Assembly (NCBI RefSeq): GCF_900142565.1 | Contig: NZ_FRBH01000004.1 | Location: 1-64,000 of the forward strand | Direction: 5' to 3' | Origin: Chishuiella changwenlii | GTDB taxonomy: Bacteria; Bacteroidota; Bacteroidia; Flavobacteriales; Weeksellaceae | Length of the DNA stretch: 64,000 nt | Shown: positions 7,953-15,728 of the stretch, piece by piece | Position numbering within the stretch: position 1 is the stretch's first letter | How the letters are laid out: each line of letters begins with the position of its first letter | Notes under the pieces: model-generated | The model's input: only the letters and a program-made list of their open reading frames with translations | Database searches by the model: none | Told to the model about the DNA's origin: nothing | Translations under genes and position numbers: made by a program

Positions 7953-8197
7953 TCTAAAGCATTCATTATTTCTTCACGACTAACGACATCGTCTCTATCA
8001 GACTGCTGCATAAGAAGTAATAATCCTAAATCTTCTTTTTCGTCATCAGATAAAGACTTCAAACGTTCTTTTTCTTTATGTTCAACATAAAAAGATACGG
8101 CTTTTTCCATAACAGATTTTACACTTATTTCTTCAAAAGCAGATATTAATTTTAGTTTTGTTAGAAGCTTTTCATCTATATCTATATTTTTTCTCAT
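7949..8197 (-). CDS. Antitoxin of RelE/ParE-type pair
   Basis: This 82-residue protein is encoded immediately upstream of the toxin with a 4-base overlap. The N-terminus (MRKNIDIDEKLLTKLKLISAFEEISVKSVMEKAVSFYVEHKEKE) looks like a ribbon-helix-helix DNA-binding domain. The acidic C-terminus (SDDEKEDLGLLLLMQQSDRDDVV) is suited to wrapping the toxin. Autoregulation of the operon by the RHH domain is expected from known families; the AT-rich 150 bp upstream contains ATTACACGTAAAA-like motifs but no clean operator could be assigned. Confidence 0.85.
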   Translation of the reverse strand: MRKNIDIDEKLLTKLKLISAFEEISVKSVMEKAVSFYVEHKEKERLKSLSDDEKEDLGLLLLMQQSDRDDVVSREEIMNALD

Positions 8198-8351
8198 TTC
8201 ATAATGCTTTATATTACAAATATATAAAATTCACATATTACATACAATATACACAAAACACATTATATACATTACACGTAAAACTTGCACGTAATATTTA
8301 AAAAGAAAAAGATAGATGAAAAGTAATTGAGGTAATTAAATAACTTAGTTG

Positions 8352-8867
8352 TTACTGCGGTATGACAATGTTATTGATGATATAATCTGTATTTTCTTTT
8401 GAAACTTTAAGAAAGTCTTCATTTCCGAAATTCACAACTTGATAAATGAAGTTTTTAGATTTAAATACATTAAACTGTAAATATACTGTTGATTCTAACT
8501 CTTCGTTGTAATAACTAATTTGTTTTTGGAAATTCTCTTGTCCTTTTTTATTCTTAAACAATTTTGGAGCAAAAGATTTAAATTGTGGAAATCCTGAATA
8601 ATTCGCTATACATATATCCATATACGATTGTAAATCACTTGACACATTTGATATCTTTAATTCGTCAAGATTTTCTATAATAACAAATCCATAAGAATGC
8701 ATTTCTTCATTCTGCCATTGTACAGTAGCATAATCATTTGTTCCAACGGCACGACTATAACCTGCTGGCAAATTTACAGAGAAAGATTCTGCTCCAATTA
8801 AAGAAGATTGAGCATTTGTAATAGCTACTAATACAAAAGCAATAATTACTAAAAACTTGAATTTCAT
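8352..8867 (-). CDS. Hypothetical exported protein (paralog A)
   Basis: This 171-residue protein has a Sec signal peptide ending in ITNAQ. It is clearly paralogous to the upstream gene at 8897-9412: both are 171 residues and share GAE(S/A)F-V-LP, -G-NDYAT-Q, YGF-I-E--DELK and a C-terminal YQ--N/Q pattern. No known family is recognised. The two genes are same-strand, 29 bp apart, and probably co-transcribed. Likely periplasmic. Function unknown. Confidence 0.8.
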   Translation of the reverse strand: MKFKFLVIIAFVLVAITNAQSSLIGAESFSVNLPAGYSRAVGTNDYATVQWQNEEMHSYGFVIIENLDELKISNVSSDLQSYMDICIANYSGFPQFKSFAPKLFKNKKGQENFQKQISYYNEELESTVYLQFNVFKSKNFIYQVVNFGNEDFLKVSKENTDYIINNIVIPQ

Positions 8868-8896
8868 TTTAAATGTGTTAATTTATTATACAATTC

Positions 8897-9412
8897 TTAT
8901 TCATCAACTTTAAAGCTGTTAACTATATTTACAAAATCGTTTTTCATGATTTCTTTTTCGTTAAAGCCACAATATTGAATAATTTGATAAATATAATCTT
9001 TTGTTTCTATTACGGTTTGTAAAAAGTAAATATGACCTAATTCTTCATCACTTGTTTCAAATTCTGTATACGCATAATTAAAACCTCTTTCGTAAGCTAT
9101 ATAGGGTTTTTTGATATACTTAAAACCTTCTCTTGCTGTGTAAGGCTCAATAGAATTTAATGTATAGTCGATTATATCTAAATTAGCTTGAGCTAGTTTT
9201 AATTCATCTTTATGCTCAAAAATTAAAAAACCGTAAGCGTTTGGTTTTGGCGATTTACTCTCAAATTGTAAAGTAGCGTAATCATTAAGACCTATTGTGC
9301 GTTCAAAATTTTGTGGCAATGTTACTCCAAAAGCCTCTGCACCATATACTTTATGTTGAGCAAAAACAGCTGAATACATTAAAACACAAAAGATGAATAT
9401 TATTTTTTTCAT
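8897..9412 (-). CDS. Hypothetical exported protein (paralog B)
   Basis: This 171-residue protein has a signal peptide ending in AVFAQ. It is the tandem duplicate partner of 8352-8867, with conserved blocks YGAEAFGVTLP, GLNDYATLQF, YGFLIFEHKDELK and a C-terminal IYQIIQY. Divergence between the copies is considerable, so the duplication is not recent. It lies 74 bp downstream of the MBL-rhodanese gene with a terminator between, so a separate promoter is expected. Function unknown. Confidence 0.8.
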   Translation of the reverse strand: MKKIIFIFCVLMYSAVFAQHKVYGAEAFGVTLPQNFERTIGLNDYATLQFESKSPKPNAYGFLIFEHKDELKLAQANLDIIDYTLNSIEPYTAREGFKYIKKPYIAYERGFNYAYTEFETSDEELGHIYFLQTVIETKDYIYQIIQYCGFNEKEIMKNDFVNIVNSFKVDE

Positions 9413-9432
9413 GAACTAATTGTTTATTGGCG

Positions 9433-9460
9433 ATAAAAAAAGCCTCGATTTCTCAAGGCT
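9433..9460 (-). terminator. Terminator of MBL-rhodanese gene
   Basis: On the minus strand a short stem AGCCT/AGGCT is followed by a run of seven T bases, about 25 bp after the stop codon of the MBL-rhodanese gene. Confidence 0.7.
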
Positions 9461-9486
9461 ATAACGTTATTTATTGATTAAAATTG

Positions 9487-10929
9487 TTAGTTAGTTGAAC
9501 AAGAATTTGGCTGTTCTGATTGACAAGCAGAAACACCTTCTTCTATCTTTACCCCTTCAACTTCTTTTATTTTACCAAAACCTCCAGCTACTTCAATTAA
9601 ATTCTCGTAACCGCGTGCACGTAAAATAGATGTAAATATCATAGAACGGTATCCACCAGCACAATGTACAAGATATGTTTCTTCTGGATCGATTAATTTC
9701 ATAGATTCATTAATAAAATCTAAAGGTGCAGAAGTTGCTCCAACTACGTGTGCAGATGAAAATTCTCCTGGTTTACGTACATCAAGTACTTTTAGTTCTG
9801 TTTCATCTACTAATTCAACAAACTCTTCTGGTGAAATAGAAACTATTTCATCAAAATCTTTTTCTGCATCTATCCAAGATTGGAATCCATTTGCTAAATA
9901 ACCAATTACGTTATCATACCCTACTCGAGCTAAACGTGTTACTGCTTCATCTTCTGAACCAGCATCAGCAATTAATAAAATTGGTTGTTTAATATCTGTA
10001 ATTAAAGTTCCTACCCATGGCGCAAAATTTCCTTTAATTCCTATGTTAATAGAACCAGGAATAAATCCTGCAGCAAAAGTTTGAGGATCCCTTACATCTA
10101 ATATTAAAGCGCTTGTTTCTTCTACTACTTGTATAAATTCATCTGGTGATAATGCATGATTAGCACGTTCTTTTATAACGTCTAATGATTCTACTCCCAT
10201 TTTATTCATCATTACATTTTCTGGAAAATAAAATGGTGGAGGTAATAATCCTGAAGTTAATTCTGTAATAAATTCCTCTTTTGTCATTTTAGGATTAAGA
10301 GCATAATTTACCTCTTTTTGATGTCCTAATGTATCAAAAGTTTCTTTACTCATATTCTTTCCACATGCAGAACCTGCTCCATGAGCTGGATACACAATAA
10401 CATCATCTGCTAAAGGCATTATTTTTGAGTGTAAAGAATCGTATAAAAATCCTGCTAATTTTTCTTGAGTTAAATCTGAATTTAATTTTTGTGCTAAATC
10501 TGGACGCCCAACATCTCCAATAAACAAAGTATCTCCAGAGAAAATAGCATAATCTTTACCATTTTCATCTTTTAAAAGATAAGTTGTACTTTCCATTGTA
10601 TGTCCTGGCGTATGTAAAGCAGTAATTGTAATATTTCCTAACTTAAAAACCTCATTATCTGTTGCAATGTGTGCATCGAAATTAGGTTCTGCCGTTGGTC
10701 CATACACAATTGTTGCACCAGTTTTCTTTGCCAAATCTACATGACCAGAAACGAAATCTGCATGAAAATGTGTTTCAAAAATATATTTGATTTTAGCATT
10801 ATCTTTTTCTGCTTGATCAATGTAAGATTGTGTTTCTCTTAATGGATCTATAATTGCTACTTCTCCGTTGTTTTCTATATAATAAGCACCTTGCGCTAAG
10901 CATCCGGTGTAAATTTGTTCAATTTTCAT
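9487..10929 (-). CDS. MBL-fold hydrolase fused to two rhodanese domains
   Basis: This 480-residue cytoplasmic protein is related to persulfide dioxygenase/CstB-like enzymes. The N-terminal metallo-beta-lactamase domain (1-240) has the metal motif THFHADFVSGH (His54, His56, Asp58), His110 in HTPGHT and SGDTLF at 131. A first rhodanese domain (about 265-350) reads LIADAGSEDEA where the active Cys should be and is probably catalytically dead. A second (about 370-460) has the active loop VHCAGGYRS. The tail contains two more Cys (ACQSEQPNSCS). Known relatives oxidise thiol persulfides and transfer sulfane sulfur. Upstream on the same strand are a TPMT-like methyltransferase and a TauE exporter, consistent with sulfide or persulfide detoxification. 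Confidence 0.9.
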   Translation of the reverse strand: MKIEQIYTGCLAQGAYYIENNGEVAIIDPLRETQSYIDQAEKDNAKIKYIFETHFHADFVSGHVDLAKKTGATIVYGPTAEPNFDAHIATDNEVFKLGNITITALHTPGHTMESTTYLLKDENGKDYAIFSGDTLFIGDVGRPDLAQKLNSDLTQEKLAGFLYDSLHSKIMPLADDVIVYPAHGAGSACGKNMSKETFDTLGHQKEVNYALNPKMTKEEFITELTSGLLPPPFYFPENVMMNKMGVESLDVIKERANHALSPDEFIQVVEETSALILDVRDPQTFAAGFIPGSINIGIKGNFAPWVGTLITDIKQPILLIADAGSEDEAVTRLARVGYDNVIGYLANGFQSWIDAEKDFDEIVSISPEEFVELVDETELKVLDVRKPGEFSSAHVVGATSAPLDFINESMKLIDPEETYLVHCAGGYRSMIFTSILRARGYENLIEVAGGFGKIKEVEGVKIEEGVSACQSEQPNSCSTN

Positions 10930-11066
10930 AAAAATGAATTTAGGTTGTAAAAGTACAAATAATAAAATTTAGATTTTTCTGTAAAAGAATTAAACTGATA
11001 TTTTTCTTCTATTTAAAGTCAAATAATATTGATAATTACAGTTTAATTTATGAATAAAATCATAGA

Positions 11067-11654
11067 TTATTTGCTTTTCTTTTTTAAATTTATAAATAGT
11101 TCATTTCCTGCTCTTGGCGGGATAGAATTGTAACATTCTTCTATTGTTTTATAATCAAAATAATCTTTAAAATAGGTATCATATTCTGTTTTACTTCCTC
11201 CAAATGGAGGAGATTGGTTTTCAAAATCTCGATTAAATAAAACGCCAACTAACTTACCGTCATCAGAAAGTAATTCGTTTATTTTTTCGCTGTAATTATT
11301 TCTCAATTTTGGATCTAATGCGCAAAAAAAGGTTTGTTCTAGAATTAAATCAAATTCTCCTTCTAGTTTAAAAAAATCTTGGTGTATAACCTGTATATTA
11401 GGATTATTTTGAAATTTATTCTTGATATTATTTACGACAATTTCTGAAATATCAATTAATGTGACATTTGTAAATCCATTTGCTAAGAGGTATTCTGCTT
11501 CGTAAGCATTACCGCAACCTGGGATTAGAATTTTGATTGTTTTATTTTCGAGTTGATCAACATATTCTTTAAGAGGTGTTGAAGGTGATTTCAAATCCCA
11601 ACCTGTCTCATTATTAATATATCTATCGTTCCAAAAGGCTTCGTCTAATTTCAT
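11067..11654 (-). CDS. TPMT-family thiol methyltransferase
   Basis: This 195-residue SAM-dependent methyltransferase has the glycine-rich SAM loop ILIPGCGNAYEAEYL (about 42-56) preceded by the family opening FWNDRYINNETGWDLKSPS. The distal part has EQTFFCALDPKLR and NQSPPFGGSK, characteristic of the thiopurine S-methyltransferase-like family. Members methylate thiols or related nucleophiles. It starts 2 bases after the TauE stop and is almost certainly translated from the same transcript, so a small sulfur or selenium nucleophile is a reasonable substrate guess. Confidence 0.88.
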   Translation of the reverse strand: MKLDEAFWNDRYINNETGWDLKSPSTPLKEYVDQLENKTIKILIPGCGNAYEAEYLLANGFTNVTLIDISEIVVNNIKNKFQNNPNIQVIHQDFFKLEGEFDLILEQTFFCALDPKLRNNYSEKINELLSDDGKLVGVLFNRDFENQSPPFGGSKTEYDTYFKDYFDYKTIEECYNSIPPRAGNELFINLKKKSK

Positions 11655-11656
11655 AT

Positions 11657-12460
11657 TTATTGAATAATAAATTCTTCTATAAACATAAATATAGCCATTA
11701 AAATAATAAAAATAGCAAAAGTTCTTTTTAAGAATTTTATAGGTAGAAATTTATTAATGTAAGTTCCTACTAAAATTCCTAACATAGATATTCCTATGAA
11801 AATACTTAAAAATGCCCAGTCTATTTTAATATGTAAAGCATCTCCTATAAAAAATCCGATTAAAGAGTTTATGGCAATAATAACAAGCGAAGTTGCAGAA
11901 GCCTCTCTCATATTTAATTTTGCAACCATCATTAAAGCAGGGACAATTAAAAAACCTCCACCTGCTCCTACCATTCCAGTAAGTCCGCCAATTAAAAACC
12001 CTTGAATTAGTAATACGGGGTTAAATTTTGAACTATTGTGTTCAATTTCTACTTCCTTCTTCCCTTTTAACATAGATATTGCTGCAAATACCATTAAGAA
12101 AGCAAATAAACCAAACATTGCCATTCGTCTAGTAACAAAGAAATCACCTATAGAAAATAACTCACTAGGTAGAGCGGGAATTAGAAATGCTCTTACCATA
12201 GTAATTCCGATAACTGCAGGAAAACCAAATTGAAAAACAACTTTCCAATCTACCATTTTTTGTAAAGCTTGTCTTATTCCTCCTATAAGACCAGTACTTC
12301 CTACGATACAAAGAGAATAAGCTGTTGCTATTTTTTCATCGAAGTGAAAGATATAAGCAAGAATAGGAACTGCTAATATAGAACCTCCTCCACCAAGAAC
12401 TCCCATAATGAGTCCGATGAAAAAAGCACCTACAAAACCAAAAAACTCTATAATATCCAT
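11657..12460 (-). CDS. TauE/SafE-family sulfite/anion exporter
   Basis: This 267-residue inner-membrane protein has about eight hydrophobic segments. Two repeated glycine-rich motifs, GVLGGGGSILAVPILAY (about 20-36) and GMVGAGGGFLIVPALMM (about 161-178), mark the inverted repeat of the TauE/SafE (DUF81) family. Members move sulfite, sulfoacetate, thiosulfate or other organic anions. It is first in an apparent operon with the TPMT-like methyltransferase and possibly the MBL-rhodanese gene. A -7 box (TAGATTTG on this strand, 12476-12483) lies 16 bp upstream of the ATG. Confidence 0.9.
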   Translation of the reverse strand: MDIIEFFGFVGAFFIGLIMGVLGGGGSILAVPILAYIFHFDEKIATAYSLCIVGSTGLIGGIRQALQKMVDWKVVFQFGFPAVIGITMVRAFLIPALPSELFSIGDFFVTRRMAMFGLFAFLMVFAAISMLKGKKEVEIEHNSSKFNPVLLIQGFLIGGLTGMVGAGGGFLIVPALMMVAKLNMREASATSLVIIAINSLIGFFIGDALHIKIDWAFLSIFIGISMLGILVGTYINKFLPIKFLKRTFAIFIILMAIFMFIEEFIIQ

Positions 12461-12475
12461 AACTTCTGCTTGCTA

Positions 12476-12483
12476 CAAATCTA
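12476..12483 (-). promoter_or_regulatory. -7 box of the TauE operon
   Basis: CAAATCTA on the plus strand reads TAGATTTG on the coding strand, matching TAnnTTTG, 16 bp before the TauE start codon. Confidence 0.55.
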
Positions 12484-12734
12484 TAAGAAAAATGATTCAT
12501 TAAACAATTGAACTATTCTAAAAGAAAGTCGTATTTTATATAAAAGCCCACTAATTCAATAGACGAATTATTATTTAAATATTTTCTCCATAAAGTTCAA
12601 AAAAGAATCATCATTAAAATATTAAATTTTACAAATTATACAAAAATACCGTATCCTACTTTAAAAAAGAATGAATTTTAAGTTATTAAAATCTAAAGAT
12701 TTAATTAAAAATATACAAAAAACTTACAAAAAGG
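12484..12734. other. AT-rich intergenic region before tRNA-Lys cluster
   Basis: This stretch of about 250 bp between the TauE promoter and the tRNA-Lys promoter has no plausible ORF and no clear hairpin. I see nothing specific in it. Confidence 0.6.
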
Positions 12735-12767
12735 TTTGTTAATTTAGTATTAAAGAACCTATATTTG
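12735..12767 (+). promoter_or_regulatory. Promoter of tRNA-Lys copy 1
   Basis: The -33 element TTTG is at 12735-12738 and the -7 box TATATTTG at 12760-12767, with a 21-bp spacer. The tRNA starts 19 bp downstream. Confidence 0.75.
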
Positions 12768-12785
12768 CACTCGATTTAAGGAACT

Positions 12786-12858
12786 GACCTGGTAGCTCAG
12801 TTGGTAGAGCACAACACTTTTAATGTTGGGGTCCTGGGTTCGAGCCCCAGCCAGGTCA
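12786..12858 (+). tRNA. tRNA-Lys (TTT), copy 1
   Basis: The 73-nt cloverleaf has acceptor GACCTGG/CCAGGTC, anticodon stem CAACA/TGTTG with loop CTTTTAA (anticodon TTT), T arm CTGGG/CCCAG and discriminator A. CCA is not encoded. Confidence 0.98.
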
Positions 12859-12908
12859 CTTAGTCAAAACGTTCTTTTTTATAGAAAAAAAATAAAAACG
12901 TCTTTCGT

Positions 12909-12938
12909 TTTGTAAACTCAGATATAATCGTATATTTG
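12909..12938 (+). promoter_or_regulatory. Promoter of tRNA-Lys copies 2-4
   Basis: A second complete promoter, TTTG at 12909-12912 and TATATTTG at 12931-12938 (18-bp spacer), lies between copies 1 and 2. The spacers between copies 2, 3 and 4 have no such box, so those three should form one transcript. Confidence 0.75.
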
Positions 12939-12955
12939 CAGTCCGAAAAAACGGA

Positions 12956-13028
12956 GACCTGGTAGCTCAGTTGGTAGAGCACAACACTTTTAATGTTGGG
13001 GTCCTGGGTTCGAGCCCCAGCCAGGTCA
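12956..13028 (+). tRNA. tRNA-Lys (TTT), copy 2
   Basis: Identical in sequence to copy 1. It is the first member of a transcript of three tRNA-Lys genes and has its own upstream promoter. Confidence 0.98.
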
Positions 13029-13079
13029 CAAACTTCAAGTTATTAAGAAGTATAAAAAAAATAACACTCCATAAACGGA

Positions 13080-13152
13080 GACCTGGTAGCTCAGTTGGTA
13101 GAGCACAACACTTTTAATGTTGGGGTCCTGGGTTCGAGCCCCAGCCAGGTCA
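13080..13152 (+). tRNA. tRNA-Lys (TTT), copy 3
   Basis: Identical to copies 1 and 2. It lies in a 124-bp tandem unit whose 51-bp spacer is almost the same as the next one. Confidence 0.98.
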
Positions 13153-13203
13153 CAAACTTCAAGTTATTGAGAAGTATAAAAACGATAACACTCCATAAAC
13201 GGA

Positions 13204-13276
13204 GACCTGGTAGCTCAGTTGGTAGAGCACAACACTTTTAATGTTGGGGTCCTGGGTTCGAGCCCCAGCCAGGTCA
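13204..13276 (+). tRNA. tRNA-Lys (TTT), copy 4
   Basis: Identical to the other copies. It is the last member of the 124-bp tandem array and is followed directly by a terminator. Confidence 0.98.
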
Positions 13277-13280
13277 CAAG

Positions 13281-13309
13281 AAGCCAAACAGAAATGTTTG
13301 GCTTTTTTT
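13281..13309 (+). terminator. Terminator of tRNA-Lys cluster
   Basis: The stem AAGCCAAAC/GTTTGGCTT with loop AGAAAT is followed by seven T bases, 5 bp after the last tRNA. Confidence 0.9.
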
Positions 13310-13330
13310 ATGTTATAACATTTATTCGTT

Positions 13331-14047
13331 TTACCCGAATAAGCCTTTCGAATATTTTGAAATAAATTCTGTACGATAAACTTCACCCATAGGAATTTCG
13401 AATTCATTAATATAAATAGTATGATTATCAAAAGAGTTTACAAACTTTGAATTGATGATATAAGATTTACTAACTCTTAAAAAATCATCAGAAATAATCT
13501 TTTGGTGAATTGTTTTTAAATTCATTGCTGTAATCAACTTCTTTGTAGTTGTATAGATTACTACATAATCCTTTAAACCTTCGATGAATAAAATTTCTGA
13601 GAAACTTATTTTATAAAATTTTCTGTCAGCTTTTATCAATAAAAAATCTTCATCGTTTTCTTCAACAATACTCTTCTCTATTTTATTAGAAAGTAATCCA
13701 TTATAAAATACAGCTTTATTTATTGCTTTTTCTAACCGTTTTTTATCAATTGGTTTTAATAAATAGTCGATTGCATCTAATTCATAACTATGTATCGCAT
13801 ATTGTGAATAAGCTGTTGTGAAAATTATTAAACTATTTTTAGATACACTTTGCGCAAATTCTAATCCATTAATTAAAGGCATTTCTATATCCAAAAAAAT
13901 AATATTTGGTTCTGTTGTCTCTAAAAACTGGAGAGCTAAAGTTGCATTTGCAAATGTTCCTAGAATTTCTAAATCGGAAACTTCCTTTATTAAAGAAATC
14001 ATTTCTTCTCTCGCCAAAGGCTCATCATCTATTATAATACAATTCAT
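13331..14047 (-). CDS. LytTR-family response regulator (system 1)
   Basis: This 238-residue regulator has a receiver domain (1-115) with the acidic pocket IIDDEP and phospho-acceptor Asp53 in FLDIEMP, then a LytTR DNA-binding domain (about 135-235: SEILFIEGLKDYVVIYTTTKKLITAMNLKTIHQK and FLRVSKSYIINSKFV). LytTR domains bind pairs of 9-bp direct repeats about one turn apart. It overlaps the upstream histidine kinase gene by 4 bases. A matching 9-12-9 direct repeat lies at 15228-15257 in the divergent control region (see findings). Cytoplasmic. Confidence 0.93.
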   Translation of the reverse strand: MNCIIIDDEPLAREEMISLIKEVSDLEILGTFANATLALQFLETTEPNIIFLDIEMPLINGLEFAQSVSKNSLIIFTTAYSQYAIHSYELDAIDYLLKPIDKKRLEKAINKAVFYNGLLSNKIEKSIVEENDEDFLLIKADRKFYKISFSEILFIEGLKDYVVIYTTTKKLITAMNLKTIHQKIISDDFLRVSKSYIINSKFVNSFDNHTIYINEFEIPMGEVYRTEFISKYSKGLFG

Positions 14048-15120
14048 ATTGGTATTATTAAACTAACAGTATATTCGGTATTTGTAAAGTTAATATCTAG
14101 TGTACACATTTTACCGTACAACAATTCTAACCTTCTTTTTATGTTAGGAAGTCCTAAACCTGCAAATTTCTTGTCAGAAACAATATAATTAGGATCTACA
14201 GAATTACGACAAATAAAATACAATTGCTTTTCTTTTATCGAAATATCTACATGCACAAAAGTTGGATCCCCTTGCACATTTACACTATGTTTTATTGCAT
14301 TTTCCACAAATGTTGTAAATAAATTTGGAGGAATATAAGTAGAATTCAGAATCCTTGAATCTACTCCACTATCAATACTTACATTTAAGTTTTCTTGGCG
14401 AATTTTTTCTAAGTCTAAAAAGTTAGATAGAAATTTAATTTCAGATGACACAGAAGTTTTTTCTTCGTTGTTTTCATATAACTGATAACGTAAAAATTCT
14501 GAAAGTTTCATAATAACAACAGTTGCTATCTCAGGATCTTTTCTAATTAACGCTTTTACATTATTTAGCATATTAAACAAAAAATGAGGATTGATTTGAT
14601 TTTTCAATTCATTTATCTCCATTAAAAATGTCAAATTCTTTAATTCTGAAATTTGTCGATTATCCTCCACCCATTTCTGAAATAACTTTAATGTTGTTGT
14701 CATCATAATAATAGGTGCAACAACAAGAAAAGCTTCATAATATCCTCTAATTTTATCTCTTATTTGTTCAGCATGTACAATTCTATGACTCTCAAAAAAA
14801 TGTTTTAATGTTTCACCTATAATGTTTATTCCTAAAAAAACTAGAATCGTTAATAATAATAAATACAAAATATAATATCCTTTGAAGAAAAATTGAGGAA
14901 CTAAAAAATAAATATTTATATAAACTTTTGCAACAAATATGACGAATAATAGAAAAATCGCATAATATCTATATACTCCATCATAACTTAAAGAGAAAGT
15001 AGAATTATAGACAATCAATAAAAAACCGAATAAAAATAATATATGTCGTAAAAATCTAAATTTCTTATCGACAAGAAAATTGATGATTTTTTGATTTTTT
15101 GACTGCAATAACGAATTCAT
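14044..15120 (-). CDS. LytS-type sensor histidine kinase (system 1)
   Basis: This 358-residue membrane kinase has about four hydrophobic segments between residues 25 and 145, then a coiled linker and a His_kinase domain with the LytS/YehU motif NQINPHFLFNMLNN (phospho-acceptor His179). The ATP-binding part has VENAIKHS and GLGLPNIKRRLELLYG. It lacks a large extracellular sensor domain, so the signal is probably sensed in or near the membrane. It is co-transcribed with the LytTR regulator through a 4-base overlap. The promoter box TATCTTTG (minus strand, 15146-15153) is 26 bp upstream of the start. Confidence 0.92.
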   Translation of the reverse strand: MNSLLQSKNQKIINFLVDKKFRFLRHILFLFGFLLIVYNSTFSLSYDGVYRYYAIFLLFVIFVAKVYINIYFLVPQFFFKGYYILYLLLLTILVFLGINIIGETLKHFFESHRIVHAEQIRDKIRGYYEAFLVVAPIIMMTTTLKLFQKWVEDNRQISELKNLTFLMEINELKNQINPHFLFNMLNNVKALIRKDPEIATVVIMKLSEFLRYQLYENNEEKTSVSSEIKFLSNFLDLEKIRQENLNVSIDSGVDSRILNSTYIPPNLFTTFVENAIKHSVNVQGDPTFVHVDISIKEKQLYFICRNSVDPNYIVSDKKFAGLGLPNIKRRLELLYGKMCTLDINFTNTEYTVSLIIPI

Positions 15121-15145
15121 TTTCCTTATAATCTATGTAATAAAA

Positions 15146-15153
15146 CAAAGATA
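15146..15153 (-). promoter_or_regulatory. -7 box of LytS/LytTR system 1
   Basis: CAAAGATA on the plus strand reads TATCTTTG on the coding strand, matching TAnnTTTG, 26 bp before the kinase start. Confidence 0.55.
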
Positions 15154-15227
15154 ATTGATTAAGACAATACATATTTAAAGATTATACCAATCCTCATTTT
15201 TATTATACATATCCATTTTTACCATTT

Positions 15228-15257
15228 CGTATAAAAAAATATACCGTTGGTATAAAA
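15228..15257 (+). promoter_or_regulatory. Candidate LytTR binding site (9-12-9 direct repeat), system 1
   Basis: The 9-mers CGTATAAAA (15228-15236) and GGTATAAAA (15249-15257) form a direct repeat with exactly 12 bp between them, the geometry known for LytTR-domain sites. The repeat centre is about 50 bp upstream of the start site predicted from a TACTTTTC -7-like box at 15280-15287 for the rightward operon. An inverted copy of the element (TTATACCAA) lies at 15182-15190. The assignment is inference; A-runs make chance matches easier. Confidence 0.5.
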
Positions 15258-15317
15258 AAAAGTTAGAACAGCTTTATAATACTTTTCTTAGCATATTATA
15301 TATAAAGGTAAACCGCT

Positions 15318-15722
15318 ATGAGTTTAAAAAATTTTAATGATTGGGTAACAAAATTAAACCTTCTCGATTTTTCATCGGTAGAGAAAGAAAATAAAATTAT
15401 TCAAATAACAGATCTTAATCGTTTTATTGAATGTTATGATCCGTCATTGGAAATTATAGATTGTATCAATTACGATTTTTGTATTATCGGAAAGAATAAT
15501 CTTGAAAAAGAAGTTATACTAACAGACATTTCTAATGTTAATAATACAATCGAAAAATCAAGAAATAAAAACAAAGAGTCGTGGTTTGTTTTGGTTAATG
15601 ATAAATTAGATGCGGCATTAAAATCAATTATAAAAACTATTGAAGATCATCAGATCAATAAAAATTACGACAAGGTATTCGTATTTAATTTTTTCCAATC
15701 AAGTATTTACGAAATCAAATAA
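15318..15722 (+). CDS. Hypothetical cytoplasmic protein, operon with DUF6268 gene
   Basis: This 134-residue protein has no signal peptide or membrane segment and no family I recognise. It is mixed alpha/beta with an early NDWVTKLNLLDF stretch and a C-terminal hydrophobic strand VFVFNFFQSSIYEI. It begins an apparent two-gene operon, 6 bp before the barrel protein gene, and is divergent from LytS/LytTR system 1 with the candidate LytTR site in between. A role linked to that signalling system is inferred only from position. Confidence 0.7.
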   Translation: MSLKNFNDWVTKLNLLDFSSVEKENKIIQITDLNRFIECYDPSLEIIDCINYDFCIIGKNNLEKEVILTDISNVNNTIEKSRNKNKESWFVLVNDKLDAALKSIIKTIEDHQINKNYDKVFVFNFFQSSIYEIK

Positions 15723-15728
15723 AAAGTA

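Noticed and set aside
13159-13431. Minus-strand ORF of 90 codons over tRNA-Lys copy 4
   Set aside because: The peptide contains the antisense-tRNA artefact (DLAGARTQDPNIKSVVLYQLS) and overlaps the 3' end of the LytTR gene in another frame.
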